Assembly: GCF_018139625.1 (NCBI RefSeq)
Contig: NZ_JAGSOH010000067.1
Coordinates: 1-41,970, forward strand
Length of the DNA stretch: 41,970 nt
Reading direction: 5' to 3'
DNA from: Actinospica acidithermotolerans
GTDB lineage: Bacteria; Actinomycetota; Actinomycetes; Streptomycetales; Catenulisporaceae
The position numbers and the translations under genes are program-made. A model generated the notes under the pieces. That model was not told the DNA's origin. It was given only the letters and a program-made list of their open reading frames with translations, and did no database searches. Shown one piece after another: positions 7,363-15,495 of this stretch. Every line of letters starts with the position of its first letter. Position 1 is the stretch's first letter.

Positions 7363-8337
7363 ATGACGACGCGGCCCCCGGACCCTCCGTTCGACCTGAT
7401 CACGATCGGCCGGATCGGAGTGGACCTCTACCCGCTGCAGGACGGCGTGCGCCTGGAGGACGCCGCGACCTTCGGCAAGTACCTCGGCGGCAGCGCCACC
7501 AACGTGGCGATCGCCGCGGCCCGGCACGGGCTGCGCGCCGCCGTCGTCACCGCGACCGGGGCCGACCCCTTCGGCCGCTACGCCCGCCGCGAACTGGCCC
7601 GGCTCGGCGTCGACGACCGCTTCGTCGGCACCGTGCCGCGGCTCAAGACCCCGGTCACCTTCTGCGAGATCTTCCCGCCGGACGACTTCCCGCTCTACTT
7701 CTACCGGGACCCGCTGGCCCCGGACCTGGCGATCACCCCGGGCGACCTGGACCTGGACGCGATCCGCGGCGCCCGGATCTTCTGGGCGACGGTCACCGGC
7801 CTGTCCCGGGAGCCGAGCCGCGCCGCGCACCTGGCCGCCTGGGAGGCCCGCGGCCGCGCGCCGCTGACGATCCTCGACCTCGACTACCGGCCGATGTTCT
7901 GGCCCTCGCCCGAAGCGGCCACCGCAGCGGTCGACAAGGCGCTCGGGCAGGTGACCGTCGCCGTCGGCAACCGCGAGGAGTGCGAGATCGCGGTCGGCGA
8001 GACCGAGCCGGCGCGCGCGGCCGACGCCCTGCTGGAGCGCGGCGTGGAACTCGCCGTCGTCAAGCAGGGGCCGCGCGGGGTGCTGGCCAAGACCCGCGAG
8101 CGGACCGTCGAGGTGCCGCCGTACCGGGTCGAGGTGGTCAACGGGCTCGGTGCCGGCGACGGCTTCGGCGGCGCGCTGTGCCACGGACTGCTGCGCGGCT
8201 GGCCGCTGGAACGCACCCTGTGCTTCGCGAACGTCGCCGGCGCGATCGTCGCCACCCGCCGCGAATGCTCGACCGCCATGCCGGCCACCGCCGAGGTCGA
8301 AGACATCATGAAGGAGCTCGAACGTGTACACCCCTGA
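7363..8337 (+). CDS. iolC: 5-dehydro-2-deoxygluconokinase
   Basis: A 324-residue PfkB-family sugar kinase that phosphorylates 5-dehydro-2-deoxy-D-gluconate, the fifth step of cytosolic myo-inositol breakdown. Visible marks are the N-terminal GRIGVDLYP and YLGGSATNVAIAAARHG substrate-binding glycine motif, and the C-terminal PfkB signature NGLGAGDGFGGALCHGLL with the catalytic aspartate of GAGD. The assignment to IolC rather than another PfkB kinase rests on the N-terminal sequence and on its position as first gene of an iol operon. AAGGAG lies ten bases before the ATG. The next gene starts 14 bp before its stop codon, so the two are translationally coupled. Confidence 0.93.
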   Translation: MTTRPPDPPFDLITIGRIGVDLYPLQDGVRLEDAATFGKYLGGSATNVAIAAARHGLRAAVVTATGADPFGRYARRELARLGVDDRFVGTVPRLKTPVTFCEIFPPDDFPLYFYRDPLAPDLAITPGDLDLDAIRGARIFWATVTGLSREPSRAAHLAAWEARGRAPLTILDLDYRPMFWPSPEAATAAVDKALGQVTVAVGNREECEIAVGETEPARAADALLERGVELAVVKQGPRGVLAKTRERTVEVPPYRVEVVNGLGAGDGFGGALCHGLLRGWPLERTLCFANVAGAIVATRRECSTAMPATAEVEDIMKELERVHP

Positions 8338-9244
8338 CGTCGTCGACGTGGGATCCCCGCTGATCAGCGAGGAGGCCTTCGCGAGGCTGCGCGCCGCGCG
8401 GCACGGCGACCCCGACTCGATCCCCGCCGCGCTCGCCACCCGGACCCGCCGTCCGCTGGTGCGCGGCGACGGCCGGCTGTTCATCGTCGCGGCGGACCAC
8501 CCGGCCCGCGGCGCCCTGGGCGTGCGCAAGGACCCGATGGCCATGGCCAGCCGCTACGAGCTGCTGCAGCGGCTCGCGCTCGCGCTCTCCCGGCCCGGCG
8601 TGGACGGAGTGCTCGGCACGCCCGACGTCATCGAGGACCTCGCGCTGCTCGGCCTGCTCGACGACCGGATCGCCGTCGGCTCGATGAACCGCGGCGGCCT
8701 GCGCGGCGCCGTCTTCGAGATGGACGACCGCTACACCGGCTACGACGTGGAGTCCATGGTGGACTCCCGGCTCGACGCCGCCAAGCTGCTGGTCCGGATC
8801 AACCTGAAGGACCCGGCCACCGCCGCGACGATGGAGGCCACGGCCAGGGCGGTGACCGCGTCGGCGAAGGCCCGGCTGCCGATCATGCTCGAACCGTTCA
8901 TCAGCGAGTGGGTCGACGGAAGGGTCGTCAACGACCTGTCGACCGAGGCCGTGATCAGCTCTGTCGCGATCGCCTCCGGCCTCGGCGCGGCCTCCGCGTA
9001 CAGCTGGATGAAGCTCCCGGTCGTCCCGGACATGGCACGCGTCATGGAGGCGACGACGCTGCCCACGCTGCTGCTCGGCGGCGACTCCGAGGGCGATCCA
9101 GAAGCGATGTACGTCTCGTGGGCGAACGCGCTCCAGCTGCCCGGCGTACACGGCCTGATCGTCGGCCGCACGCTGCTCTACCCCCAGGACGACGACGTGG
9201 CCAAGGCCGTCGACATCGCCGCGTCGCTCGTCCACGGCAACTGA
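8324..9244 (+). CDS. Class I aldolase-like protein of the iol operon
   Basis: A 306-residue TIM-barrel protein of the Cgl0159 type, often annotated as deoxyribose-phosphate aldolase. Characteristic stretches are RLFIVAADHPARGALGV, GVDGVLGTPDVIEDLALLG, SMNRGGLRGAVFEMDDRYTG, ILVRINLKDP-like KLLVRINLKDPAT, LPIMLEPFISEW and the terminal HGLIVGRTLLYPQDDDV. By position it should cleave 2-deoxy-5-keto-gluconate 6-phosphate to dihydroxyacetone phosphate and malonate semialdehyde, replacing the unrelated class II aldolase IolJ of Bacillus; this is an inference from conserved location next to iolC in actinobacteria. Start GTG at 8324, with AAGGAG seven bases upstream inside iolC. Confidence 0.85.
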   Translation: MYTPDVVDVGSPLISEEAFARLRAARHGDPDSIPAALATRTRRPLVRGDGRLFIVAADHPARGALGVRKDPMAMASRYELLQRLALALSRPGVDGVLGTPDVIEDLALLGLLDDRIAVGSMNRGGLRGAVFEMDDRYTGYDVESMVDSRLDAAKLLVRINLKDPATAATMEATARAVTASAKARLPIMLEPFISEWVDGRVVNDLSTEAVISSVAIASGLGAASAYSWMKLPVVPDMARVMEATTLPTLLLGGDSEGDPEAMYVSWANALQLPGVHGLIVGRTLLYPQDDDVAKAVDIAASLVHGN

Positions 9245-9267
9245 CCAGGAGAGAGGGCGGCCGAACC

Positions 9268-10170
9268 ATGGCAGTGCGCAACGAGTGGTTCCACCCGCGC
9301 GGCACCCTGGCCCGGGAGGGCTGGGAGTCGGTGGTGGACTCCGCCATCCCGGGCTGGCGGCACACCGGCATCCGCGTCGCGGCCCTCGGCGGCGGCACCG
9401 TCGCCCTGCCCGCCGGGGACGTCGAGCGGATCGTGGTCCCGCTGGCCGGTTCCTTCCGGGTCGAGCACGAGGGCGCGACCACGAAGCTGGAGGGCCGCGC
9501 GAGCGTCTTCGACGGGCCGACCGACGTGGTCTACGTCGGCGCGGGGCAGGCGCTCGCGGTCTCCGGCTCCGGCCGGGTCGCGGTCGCCGAGGCGGCGACC
9601 GCCGCGCGCAAGCCGAGCCGGTACCTGGCCAAGGACGAGATCCCGGTGGAGATCCGCGGCGCGGGCCGGGACACCCGGCAGGTGCACAACTTCGGCACGC
9701 CGGACGCGCTGGACGCGGCCGCCTTCATCGTGTGCGAGGTGATCACCCCCGGCGGAAACTGGTCCTCGCACCCGGCGCACAAGCACGACGAGCACGTCCC
9801 CGGGCACGAGTCCCGGCTCGAGGAGATCTACTACTTCGAGGCGGCGCCGGTGCGCGGCTCGCACGCTCCCGCGGAGGCCGAAGCCTTCGGCGGTTTCGCC
9901 ACGTACACCTCGGCGGCCGGCGAGATCGAGACCAACGCGCTGGTGCGCACCGGCGATATCGCGCTGGTCCCGTTCGGCTACCACGGCCCGGCCGTCGCCG
10001 CTCCCGAGTACGACCTCTACTACCTCAACGTGATGGCCGGCCCCGACCCCGAGCGGGTCTGGCTGGTCTCCGACGACCCGCGGCAGGCCTGGATCCGCTC
10101 GACCTGGCCGCGGCAGGCCCTCGACGCCCGGCTGCCCTATCTGCCCCCGAACGGAGGAGCCCGGTCATGA
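9268..10170 (+). CDS. iolB: 5-deoxy-glucuronate isomerase
   Basis: A 300-residue double-cupin isomerase that converts 5-deoxy-D-glucuronate to 5-dehydro-2-deoxy-D-gluconate. The N-terminal cupin half (EWFHPRGTLAREGWES) is followed by the metal-binding cupin with SSHPAHKHDEH, EEIYYFE and the GYHGP histidine, all typical of IolB. The ATG at 9268 is chosen over upstream in-frame positions because GGAGAGAGG precedes it and the protein then has the family length. It sits 23 bp behind the aldolase gene, and its stop overlaps the iolD start (ATGA). Confidence 0.94.
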   Translation: MAVRNEWFHPRGTLAREGWESVVDSAIPGWRHTGIRVAALGGGTVALPAGDVERIVVPLAGSFRVEHEGATTKLEGRASVFDGPTDVVYVGAGQALAVSGSGRVAVAEAATAARKPSRYLAKDEIPVEIRGAGRDTRQVHNFGTPDALDAAAFIVCEVITPGGNWSSHPAHKHDEHVPGHESRLEEIYYFEAAPVRGSHAPAEAEAFGGFATYTSAAGEIETNALVRTGDIALVPFGYHGPAVAAPEYDLYYLNVMAGPDPERVWLVSDDPRQAWIRSTWPRQALDARLPYLPPNGGARS

Positions 10171-12035
10171 CGACGCGCAGGATGACGGTCGGGCAGGCGC
10201 TCGTGGAGTTCCTGGCCAGGCAGTACACCGTGGACGGCCCGATCCGCGAGCGCACGGTCCCGGGAATGTTCGGCATCTTCGGCCACGGAAACGTCGCCGG
10301 ACTCGGGCAGGCGCTCAAGCAGTACAACGTGACCGACCCGGAACTGATGCCGTATCACCAGGCGCGCAACGAGCAGGCGATGGTGCATCAGGCTGTCGGC
10401 TACGCCCGGATGCGCCGCCGCCGCGCCACGCTCGCGTCGACCGCCTCGGTCGGCCCCGGCGCGGCGAACATGCTCACCGGCGCCGCGCTCGCCACGGCGA
10501 ACCGGATGCCCGCGCTGCTGCTGCCCTCGGACACCTTCGCGACCCGCGTCGCGGATCCGGTGCTCCAGCAGCTCGAACTCCCGCACGACATCGGCATCCA
10601 GGTCACGGACGCGTTCCGGCCGCTGTCCCGGTTCTTCGACCGCGTCCAGCGGCCCGAGCAGCTGTACTCGATCGCGCTCGCCGCGATGCGCGTGCTGACC
10701 GACCCGGGTGAGACCGGCGCCGTGACGATCGCGCTGCCGGAGGACGTGCAGGCCGAGGCCGTGGACGTGCCTGTGGAGTTCCTCCAGGAGCGCGATTGGC
10801 ACATCCGCCGCCCCGCGCCGGAGAGGTGGGCGCTGGAGGCGGCGATCGCCGCGATCCGCAACGCCCGCAAGCCTTTCATCGTCGCGGGCGGCGGCGTGAT
10901 CTACTCCGGCGCGGAGGAGTCTCTGCGGCGCCTCGTCGAGGCCGCCGGCATCCCGGTCGGCACCAGCCAGGCCGGCGGCGGCTCGCTGAACTGGGACCAC
11001 CCGCAGTACGTCGGGGGCGTGGGCGCGACCGGCACCACCGCGGCGAACCGGCTCGCCGCCGAGGCGGACGTCGTCATCGGCATCGGCACCCGGTACAGCG
11101 ACTTCACCACCGCCAGCCGCACCGCGTTCCAGAACCCCGACGTGACCTTCGTCAACGTCAACATCGCGTCCTTCGACGCCTACAAGCACGGGTCGCGGCT
11201 CCCGGTGATCGCCGACGCGCGCGAGACCCTGGACGCCCTCCGCGCCGGGCTGGAGCGCTTCCGCGTCTCCGACGAGTACGCGGGCCGGATCGCCGCCGAG
11301 AAGCGCGGCTGGGACGCGGTCGCGGAGGCCGCCCTCGCGCCGACCGGGGCCGAACTGCCCGGCCAGGCGGAGATCATCGGCGCGGTGCAGGCCGCGAGCG
11401 ATCCGAAGGACGTCGTCGTGCAGGCCGCCGGCTCCCTCCCGGGCGACCTGCACAAGCTGTGGCGGGTCCGCGACCCGCTCGGCTACCACGTCGAGTACGC
11501 GTTCTCCTGCATGGGCTACGAGATTGCCGGCGGCCTCGGCGCCAAGCGCGCCCTCGACGCGCTCGGCGACGACCGCGACGTGATCGTCATGGTCGGCGAC
11601 GGCTCGTACCTCATGCTGCACAGCGAACTCGCCACCGCCGCCGCCGAGGGCATCAAGCTCATCCTGGTGCTGATCCAGAACGAGGGCTACGCCTCGATCG
11701 GCCACCTGTCCGAGACCATCGGCTCCGAGCGCTACGGCACCCGCTACCCGGCAGGCCCGGACCTCGCGGCCAACGCGCGCAGCTACGGGCTCGACGTCGT
11801 CGAGATCCGCCCGGGCAAGGCCGCGACCGAGCAGCTCGCCGCCGCGGTCAAGGCCGCCAAGGCGAGTACCGCCTCGACGCTGATCCACATCGACTCGGAC
11901 CCCTTGCGCTACGCCCCCGACGGCGAGGGCTGGTGGGACGTCCCGGTCGCGCAGGTCTCCGAACTCGGCAGCACGCGGCAGGCCCGCGCCGAGTACATCG
12001 AGCAGCGCAGGAGGCAGCGCCCCCTCCTCGGCTGA
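10167..12035 (+). CDS. iolD: Trihydroxycyclohexane-1,2-dione hydrolase
   Basis: A 622-residue thiamine-diphosphate enzyme that opens the ring of 3D-3,5/4-trihydroxycyclohexane-1,2-dione. The three-domain layout of the acetolactate synthase superfamily is visible: N-terminal pyrimidine domain with the catalytic glutamate region (YHQARNEQAMVHQAVGYAR), a middle domain (KPFIVAGGGVIYSGAEE) and a C-terminal pyrophosphate domain with the cofactor motif GDGSYLMLHSELATAA ending at LVLIQNEG. The IolD-specific N-terminus (MFGIFGHGNVAGLGQAL) makes the assignment firm. The start overlaps the iolB stop by four bases. Confidence 0.95.
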   Translation: MTTRRMTVGQALVEFLARQYTVDGPIRERTVPGMFGIFGHGNVAGLGQALKQYNVTDPELMPYHQARNEQAMVHQAVGYARMRRRRATLASTASVGPGAANMLTGAALATANRMPALLLPSDTFATRVADPVLQQLELPHDIGIQVTDAFRPLSRFFDRVQRPEQLYSIALAAMRVLTDPGETGAVTIALPEDVQAEAVDVPVEFLQERDWHIRRPAPERWALEAAIAAIRNARKPFIVAGGGVIYSGAEESLRRLVEAAGIPVGTSQAGGGSLNWDHPQYVGGVGATGTTAANRLAAEADVVIGIGTRYSDFTTASRTAFQNPDVTFVNVNIASFDAYKHGSRLPVIADARETLDALRAGLERFRVSDEYAGRIAAEKRGWDAVAEAALAPTGAELPGQAEIIGAVQAASDPKDVVVQAAGSLPGDLHKLWRVRDPLGYHVEYAFSCMGYEIAGGLGAKRALDALGDDRDVIVMVGDGSYLMLHSELATAAAEGIKLILVLIQNEGYASIGHLSETIGSERYGTRYPAGPDLAANARSYGLDVVEIRPGKAATEQLAAAVKAAKASTASTLIHIDSDPLRYAPDGEGWWDVPVAQVSELGSTRQARAEYIEQRRRQRPLLG

Positions 12036-12047
12036 ACCCCCGGGCAT

Positions 12048-12107
12048 CCGAACGCTCAGGGATCTTAATCCCAGGAGCCCGAACGCTCCGGAATCCGAAC
12101 CCTCAGG
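12048..12107. repeat. Three 13-bp repeats before iolE
   Basis: CCGAACGCTCAGG (12048-12060), CCGAACGCTCCGG (12079-12091) and CCGAACCCTCAGG (12095-12107) lie in the 91-bp iolD-iolE gap, the longest break between the upstream iol genes. Between the first two is a small hairpin, GGGAT-CTTA-ATCCC (12059-12072). They may tune expression of iolE-iolG, but no function is shown. Confidence 0.7.
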
Positions 12108-12126
12108 AATCAAGGTAAGGACGAAG

Positions 12127-13053
12127 ATGACCGACACCACGGCCGCCGCCCCGCAGGGGCTGCGCATCGGCAGCGCCCCCGACTCCTGGGGCGTGTGGTT
12201 CCCCGACCACCCCCGGCAGACCCCCTGGGAGCGCTTCCTCGACGAGGTCGCCGAGGCCGGCTACCACTGGATCGAGCTCGGCCCCTACGGCTATCTGCCC
12301 ACCGACCCGGAGCGGCTGCGCGACGAGCTCGGCAAGCGCGACCTCGAACTGTCCGCCGGCACCGTGTTCACCGGCTTCCACAAGGGCCAGGACGAATGGC
12401 AGCGGGCCTGGGACCAGGCTGTGAGGGTCGCCGGACTCGCGAGCGCGATGGGCGCGGAGCACATCGTCGTCATTCCGGACCTGTGGCGCTCCGACGAGAC
12501 CGGCGAGGCGCTCGAAGCCCGCACCCTGACGGACGAGCAGTGGGACCGGCTCGCCGCCGGCCACGACCGGCTCGGCAAGGCGCTGCTGGAGGAATTCGGC
12601 GTGCACCAGCAGTTCCACTCGCACGCCGACAGCCACATCGGCACGTACCGCGAGGTGGAGCGGCTGCTCGAAACGACCGACCCCCGGTACCTCAACCTGT
12701 GCCTGGACACCGGCCACTTCGCCTACTACGGCGGCGACAACCTCAAGATGATCAAGGCCCACCCGGACCGGATCGGCTACCTGCACCTGAAGCAGATCGA
12801 CCCCGAGTACCGCTTCGAAGTGCTCAAGAACGACATCGCCTTCGCGGACTGCGCGGGCGAGGTGATGATCGAGCCGCCGAACGGCGTGCCCGATTTCGCG
12901 CCCATCATCGAGGCCGTCTCGGCGATCGACCCGCAGACCTTCGCCATCGTCGAGCAGGACATGCCCGGCGTGGACATCGAGATCCCGCTCGGCATCGCCA
13001 CCCGCACCCGGCGGCACATCTTCGGCTGCACGCCGCTGACCCGCGTCCGCTGA
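12127..13053 (+). CDS. iolE: Inosose dehydratase (IolE-like)
   Basis: A 308-residue TIM-barrel protein of the xylose isomerase-like AP_endonuc_2 family. In the pathway IolE dehydrates 2-keto-myo-inositol to the trihydroxycyclohexane dione used by IolD. The N-terminus APDSWGVWFPDHPRQTPWER is typical of IolE; further marks are YHWIELGPYGYLPTDPE, QFHSHADSHIGT, LCLDTGHFAYYGGD and GYLHLKQID, which carry the expected metal-binding Glu/Asp/His residues. IolH and IolI are related isomerases, so a broader specificity cannot be excluded. AAGG lies before the ATG. A 37-bp tandem duplication spans its stop codon. Confidence 0.82.
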   Translation: MTDTTAAAPQGLRIGSAPDSWGVWFPDHPRQTPWERFLDEVAEAGYHWIELGPYGYLPTDPERLRDELGKRDLELSAGTVFTGFHKGQDEWQRAWDQAVRVAGLASAMGAEHIVVIPDLWRSDETGEALEARTLTDEQWDRLAAGHDRLGKALLEEFGVHQQFHSHADSHIGTYREVERLLETTDPRYLNLCLDTGHFAYYGGDNLKMIKAHPDRIGYLHLKQIDPEYRFEVLKNDIAFADCAGEVMIEPPNGVPDFAPIIEAVSAIDPQTFAIVEQDMPGVDIEIPLGIATRTRRHIFGCTPLTRVR

Positions 13054-13114
13054 TCCCGGTCCCGCCGACCGGTCAACCCGCGTCCGCCGATCCCGGTCCC
13101 GCCGGCCGGCCAGC
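13041..13114. repeat. 37-bp tandem duplication at iolE stop
   Basis: The 37 bp from 13041, starting CCGCGTCCGC, recur from 13078 with only a few changes. The first copy contains the iolE stop codon TGA (in CGCTGATCCC), the second has CGA at that place (CGCCGATCCC). The duplication lengthens the iolE-iolG gap. Confidence 0.85.
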
Positions 13115-13156
13115 GATCAGCACGCTTCGACGACGAAGGAAGAGGACTCCGACTCC

Positions 13157-14185
13157 ATGAGCACCAGCAACACCACCGAGCTGCGCGTCGGCGTCGTCGG
13201 CGCCGGCATCATGGGCGCCGACCACGTGGCCCGGCTGACCGGCACCACCACCGGCGCGCACGTCTCGGCGATCGTCGAGCCGGACGCCGCGCGCGCCGCC
13301 GCGGCCGCCCGGCTCGCCCCCGGCGCCAAGCTCTTCAGCCGTGTCGAGGACGCGCTCGCCGCCGACGCCGCGGACGCGGTCGTCATCGCCACCCCCGGCC
13401 GATTCCACGAGCCGGTCCTGCTGCCGGTGCTCGAGGCGGGGCTGCCGATCCTCTGCGAGAAGCCGCTGACCCAGGACCCCGAGTCCTCCTGGCGGATCGT
13501 CGAGGCCGAGCAGAAAGCGGGTCGGAAGCTCATCCAGGTCGGGTTCATGCGTCGCTTCGACCCGCAGTACCGCCAGTTGCGCGACCTGATCGCCTCCGGC
13601 CGCGCCGGCGAGCTGCTGATGCTGCACGGCGTGCACCGCAATCCGTCCGTGCCCGACGGCTACACGCAGCCGATGCTCATCAACGACTCGGTCGTGCACG
13701 AGTTCGACGTCGTGCCCTGGCTGGCCGGCGCCTCGATCACCTCGGTCGAGGTCAAGTACGCCAAGCGCAACGCCCTGAGCCCCGCGCACCTGCGCGAGCC
13801 GATCCTCGTGCTGATGGAGCTCGACAACGGCGTGCTCGTGGACGTCGAGATGAACGTGAGCGTCCAGTTCGGCTACCAGGTCGCCACCGAGGCCGTCTTC
13901 CAGCGCGGCGTCGCCCGCATCGGCCAGCCGGAGGGCCTGCAGCTGTGGCAGGACGCGCGCTTCGCGCTGAACGAGCACACCAGCTACGTGACCCGGTTCA
14001 AGCAGGCCTATGACATCGAGGTGCAGGACTGGGTCGACGCGGCCAGGCGCGGGGCGATCGCCGGCCCGTCGGCGTGGGACGGCTTCAAGGTCGCGGTCGC
14101 GTGCGCCGCCGGGGTGAAGGCCCTCGACACCGCTGGCCCGGTCCCGGTCGAGCTGCCCGAGACCCCCGAGTTCTACGCCGTCTGA
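13157..14185 (+). CDS. iolG: Inositol 2-dehydrogenase
   Basis: A 342-residue NAD(P)-dependent oxidoreductase of the Gfo/Idh/MocA family, which oxidises myo-inositol to 2-keto-myo-inositol, the entry step. The Rossmann motif GVVGAGIMGADH is at residues 11-22, followed by VVIATPGRFHEPV, the catalytic-lysine motif CEKPLTQDP and the C-terminal substrate part with NDSVVHEFDVVPWLAG, which holds the conserved Asp/His pair. Some Gfo/Idh relatives use scyllo- or chiro-inositol, so exact stereochemistry is uncertain. It is the last gene of the iol operon, 103 bp behind iolE; GAAGGAAGAGG precedes its ATG. Confidence 0.88.
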   Translation: MSTSNTTELRVGVVGAGIMGADHVARLTGTTTGAHVSAIVEPDAARAAAAARLAPGAKLFSRVEDALAADAADAVVIATPGRFHEPVLLPVLEAGLPILCEKPLTQDPESSWRIVEAEQKAGRKLIQVGFMRRFDPQYRQLRDLIASGRAGELLMLHGVHRNPSVPDGYTQPMLINDSVVHEFDVVPWLAGASITSVEVKYAKRNALSPAHLREPILVLMELDNGVLVDVEMNVSVQFGYQVATEAVFQRGVARIGQPEGLQLWQDARFALNEHTSYVTRFKQAYDIEVQDWVDAARRGAIAGPSAWDGFKVAVACAAGVKALDTAGPVPVELPETPEFYAV

Positions 14186-14306
14186 CGAGGAATCACCGGG
14201 ACGGGGAATGCCTGGAATTCCGCCCCTGACCCCACGTCGTGGCACGAACCCTGCATCACCGATCGGGTCGCATCCGCGTCCCTATCGGCGTCAACCTCAC
14301 ATGTTA

Positions 14307-14328
14307 GAATGTAAGTACAAACTCATTC
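14307..14328. promoter_or_regulatory. GAATG-N12-CATTC inverted repeat
   Basis: A 5-bp inverted repeat (14307-14311 and 14324-14328) in an unusually AT-rich patch just before the ribosome binding site of the transaldolase-family gene. Position and symmetry suggest an operator; no regulator is assigned. Confidence 0.35.
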
Positions 14329-14343
14329 AAGGAAGGGGGCTCC

Positions 14344-15483
14344 ATGTCGCTCGTCCGAGTCGACCCGGCCGAAGGGCGGTCGGCCGCCTCGCCTGCCTCG
14401 CCGTCCCCCGTCGAAAGCGTCGATTCCCCCCTGAATCGCGCCACCCGCCAGTTCCCGCAGACCGCCCTGTGGAACGACTCCGCCGACCCCGACGAGCTCG
14501 CCCGCTCCATCGCCTTCGGCGCAGTCGGCGCGACCTGCAACCCGGTGATCGCCTACACCGCCATCAGCAAGCGCCTCGACGTCTGGGCGCCGCGCATCTC
14601 GCGGATCGCCGCCGAGAACCCCACCTGGGGCGAGTCGCGGATCGGCTGGCGCGCCGTCGAAGAACTCTCCATCGAGGCCGCGCGCCTGCTCGAGCCCGCG
14701 TTCCGCGCCTCGGGCGGCCGCAACGGTCGCCTGTCAGTGCAGACCGACCCGCGCCACCACCGCGACGCCGACGCGCTCGTCGAGCAGGCCGTGCGCTTCT
14801 CCGGGCTCGCCGAGAACATCATCGTGAAGATCCCGGCGACCGCCGTTGGCATTCGCGCGATCGAGGAGGCCACGTACCGCGGCGTGAGCATCAACGTCAC
14901 GGTCTCATTCACCGTCCCTCAGGCGGTGGCGGCGGCCGAGGCGATCGAGCGCGGCCTCGACAGGCGCAGCGCGGAGGGGCTGCCCGAGCACGAGTTCGGC
15001 TCCGTCGTCACCATCATGGGCGGCCGCCTTGACGACTGGCTCAAGCAGGTCGCGGCCCAGCAGCGCAGGCTCATCACGCCCGGCGCCCTCGACTGGGCCG
15101 GCGTGGCCGCCCTCAAGCGCGCATACGCGATCTTCCAGGCCCGCGGCTACCGCGCCCGCGTCCTGTCCGCCGCGTTCCGCAACGGTCTGCAATGGTCCGA
15201 ACTGCTCGGCGGCGACCTCGTCGTCTCCCCGCCGTTCGACTGGCAGCTGCGCATCGACGAGAACAATCTCCCCGTCGCCCGCCGCATCGACATTCCCGTC
15301 GACGAGCGCGTCATCGCCGAACTCGAGACGCTCGAGGACTTCCGCCGCGCGTACGAGCCCGACGGAATGACGGTCGCGGAGTTCGATGACTTCGGCGCCA
15401 CCCGGGCCACCCTCCGGCAGTTCCTCGACGCCGATGCCCAGCTGGACGCCCTCGTCCGCGACATCCTCGTCCCCGCCCCCTAG
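14344..15483 (+). CDS. Transaldolase-family protein
   Basis: A 379-residue transaldolase-family TIM barrel. After a low-complexity N-terminal stretch of about 30 residues, the family blocks follow: TALWNDSADPDELARSIAFG, GATCNPVIAYTAISKR, RLSVQTDPRHHRDADAL and IIVKIPATAVGIRAIEEAT, whose Lys162 is the expected Schiff-base lysine. The C-terminal half (VTIMGGRLDDWLK, LSAAFRNGLQWSELLGGDLVVSPP) also fits. True transaldolases transfer dihydroxyacetone units between sugar phosphates; this longer divergent form may act on another sugar or aldehyde. It follows iolG in the same direction after 158 bp with its own GGAAGGGGG binding site, so a link to inositol breakdown is only inferred. It is convergent with the mannosidase gene, 12 bp apart. 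Confidence 0.82.
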   Translation: MSLVRVDPAEGRSAASPASPSPVESVDSPLNRATRQFPQTALWNDSADPDELARSIAFGAVGATCNPVIAYTAISKRLDVWAPRISRIAAENPTWGESRIGWRAVEELSIEAARLLEPAFRASGGRNGRLSVQTDPRHHRDADALVEQAVRFSGLAENIIVKIPATAVGIRAIEEATYRGVSINVTVSFTVPQAVAAAEAIERGLDRRSAEGLPEHEFGSVVTIMGGRLDDWLKQVAAQQRRLITPGALDWAGVAALKRAYAIFQARGYRARVLSAAFRNGLQWSELLGGDLVVSPPFDWQLRIDENNLPVARRIDIPVDERVIAELETLEDFRRAYEPDGMTVAEFDDFGATRATLRQFLDADAQLDALVRDILVPAP

Positions 15484-15495
15484 TCATCGTGCTCG

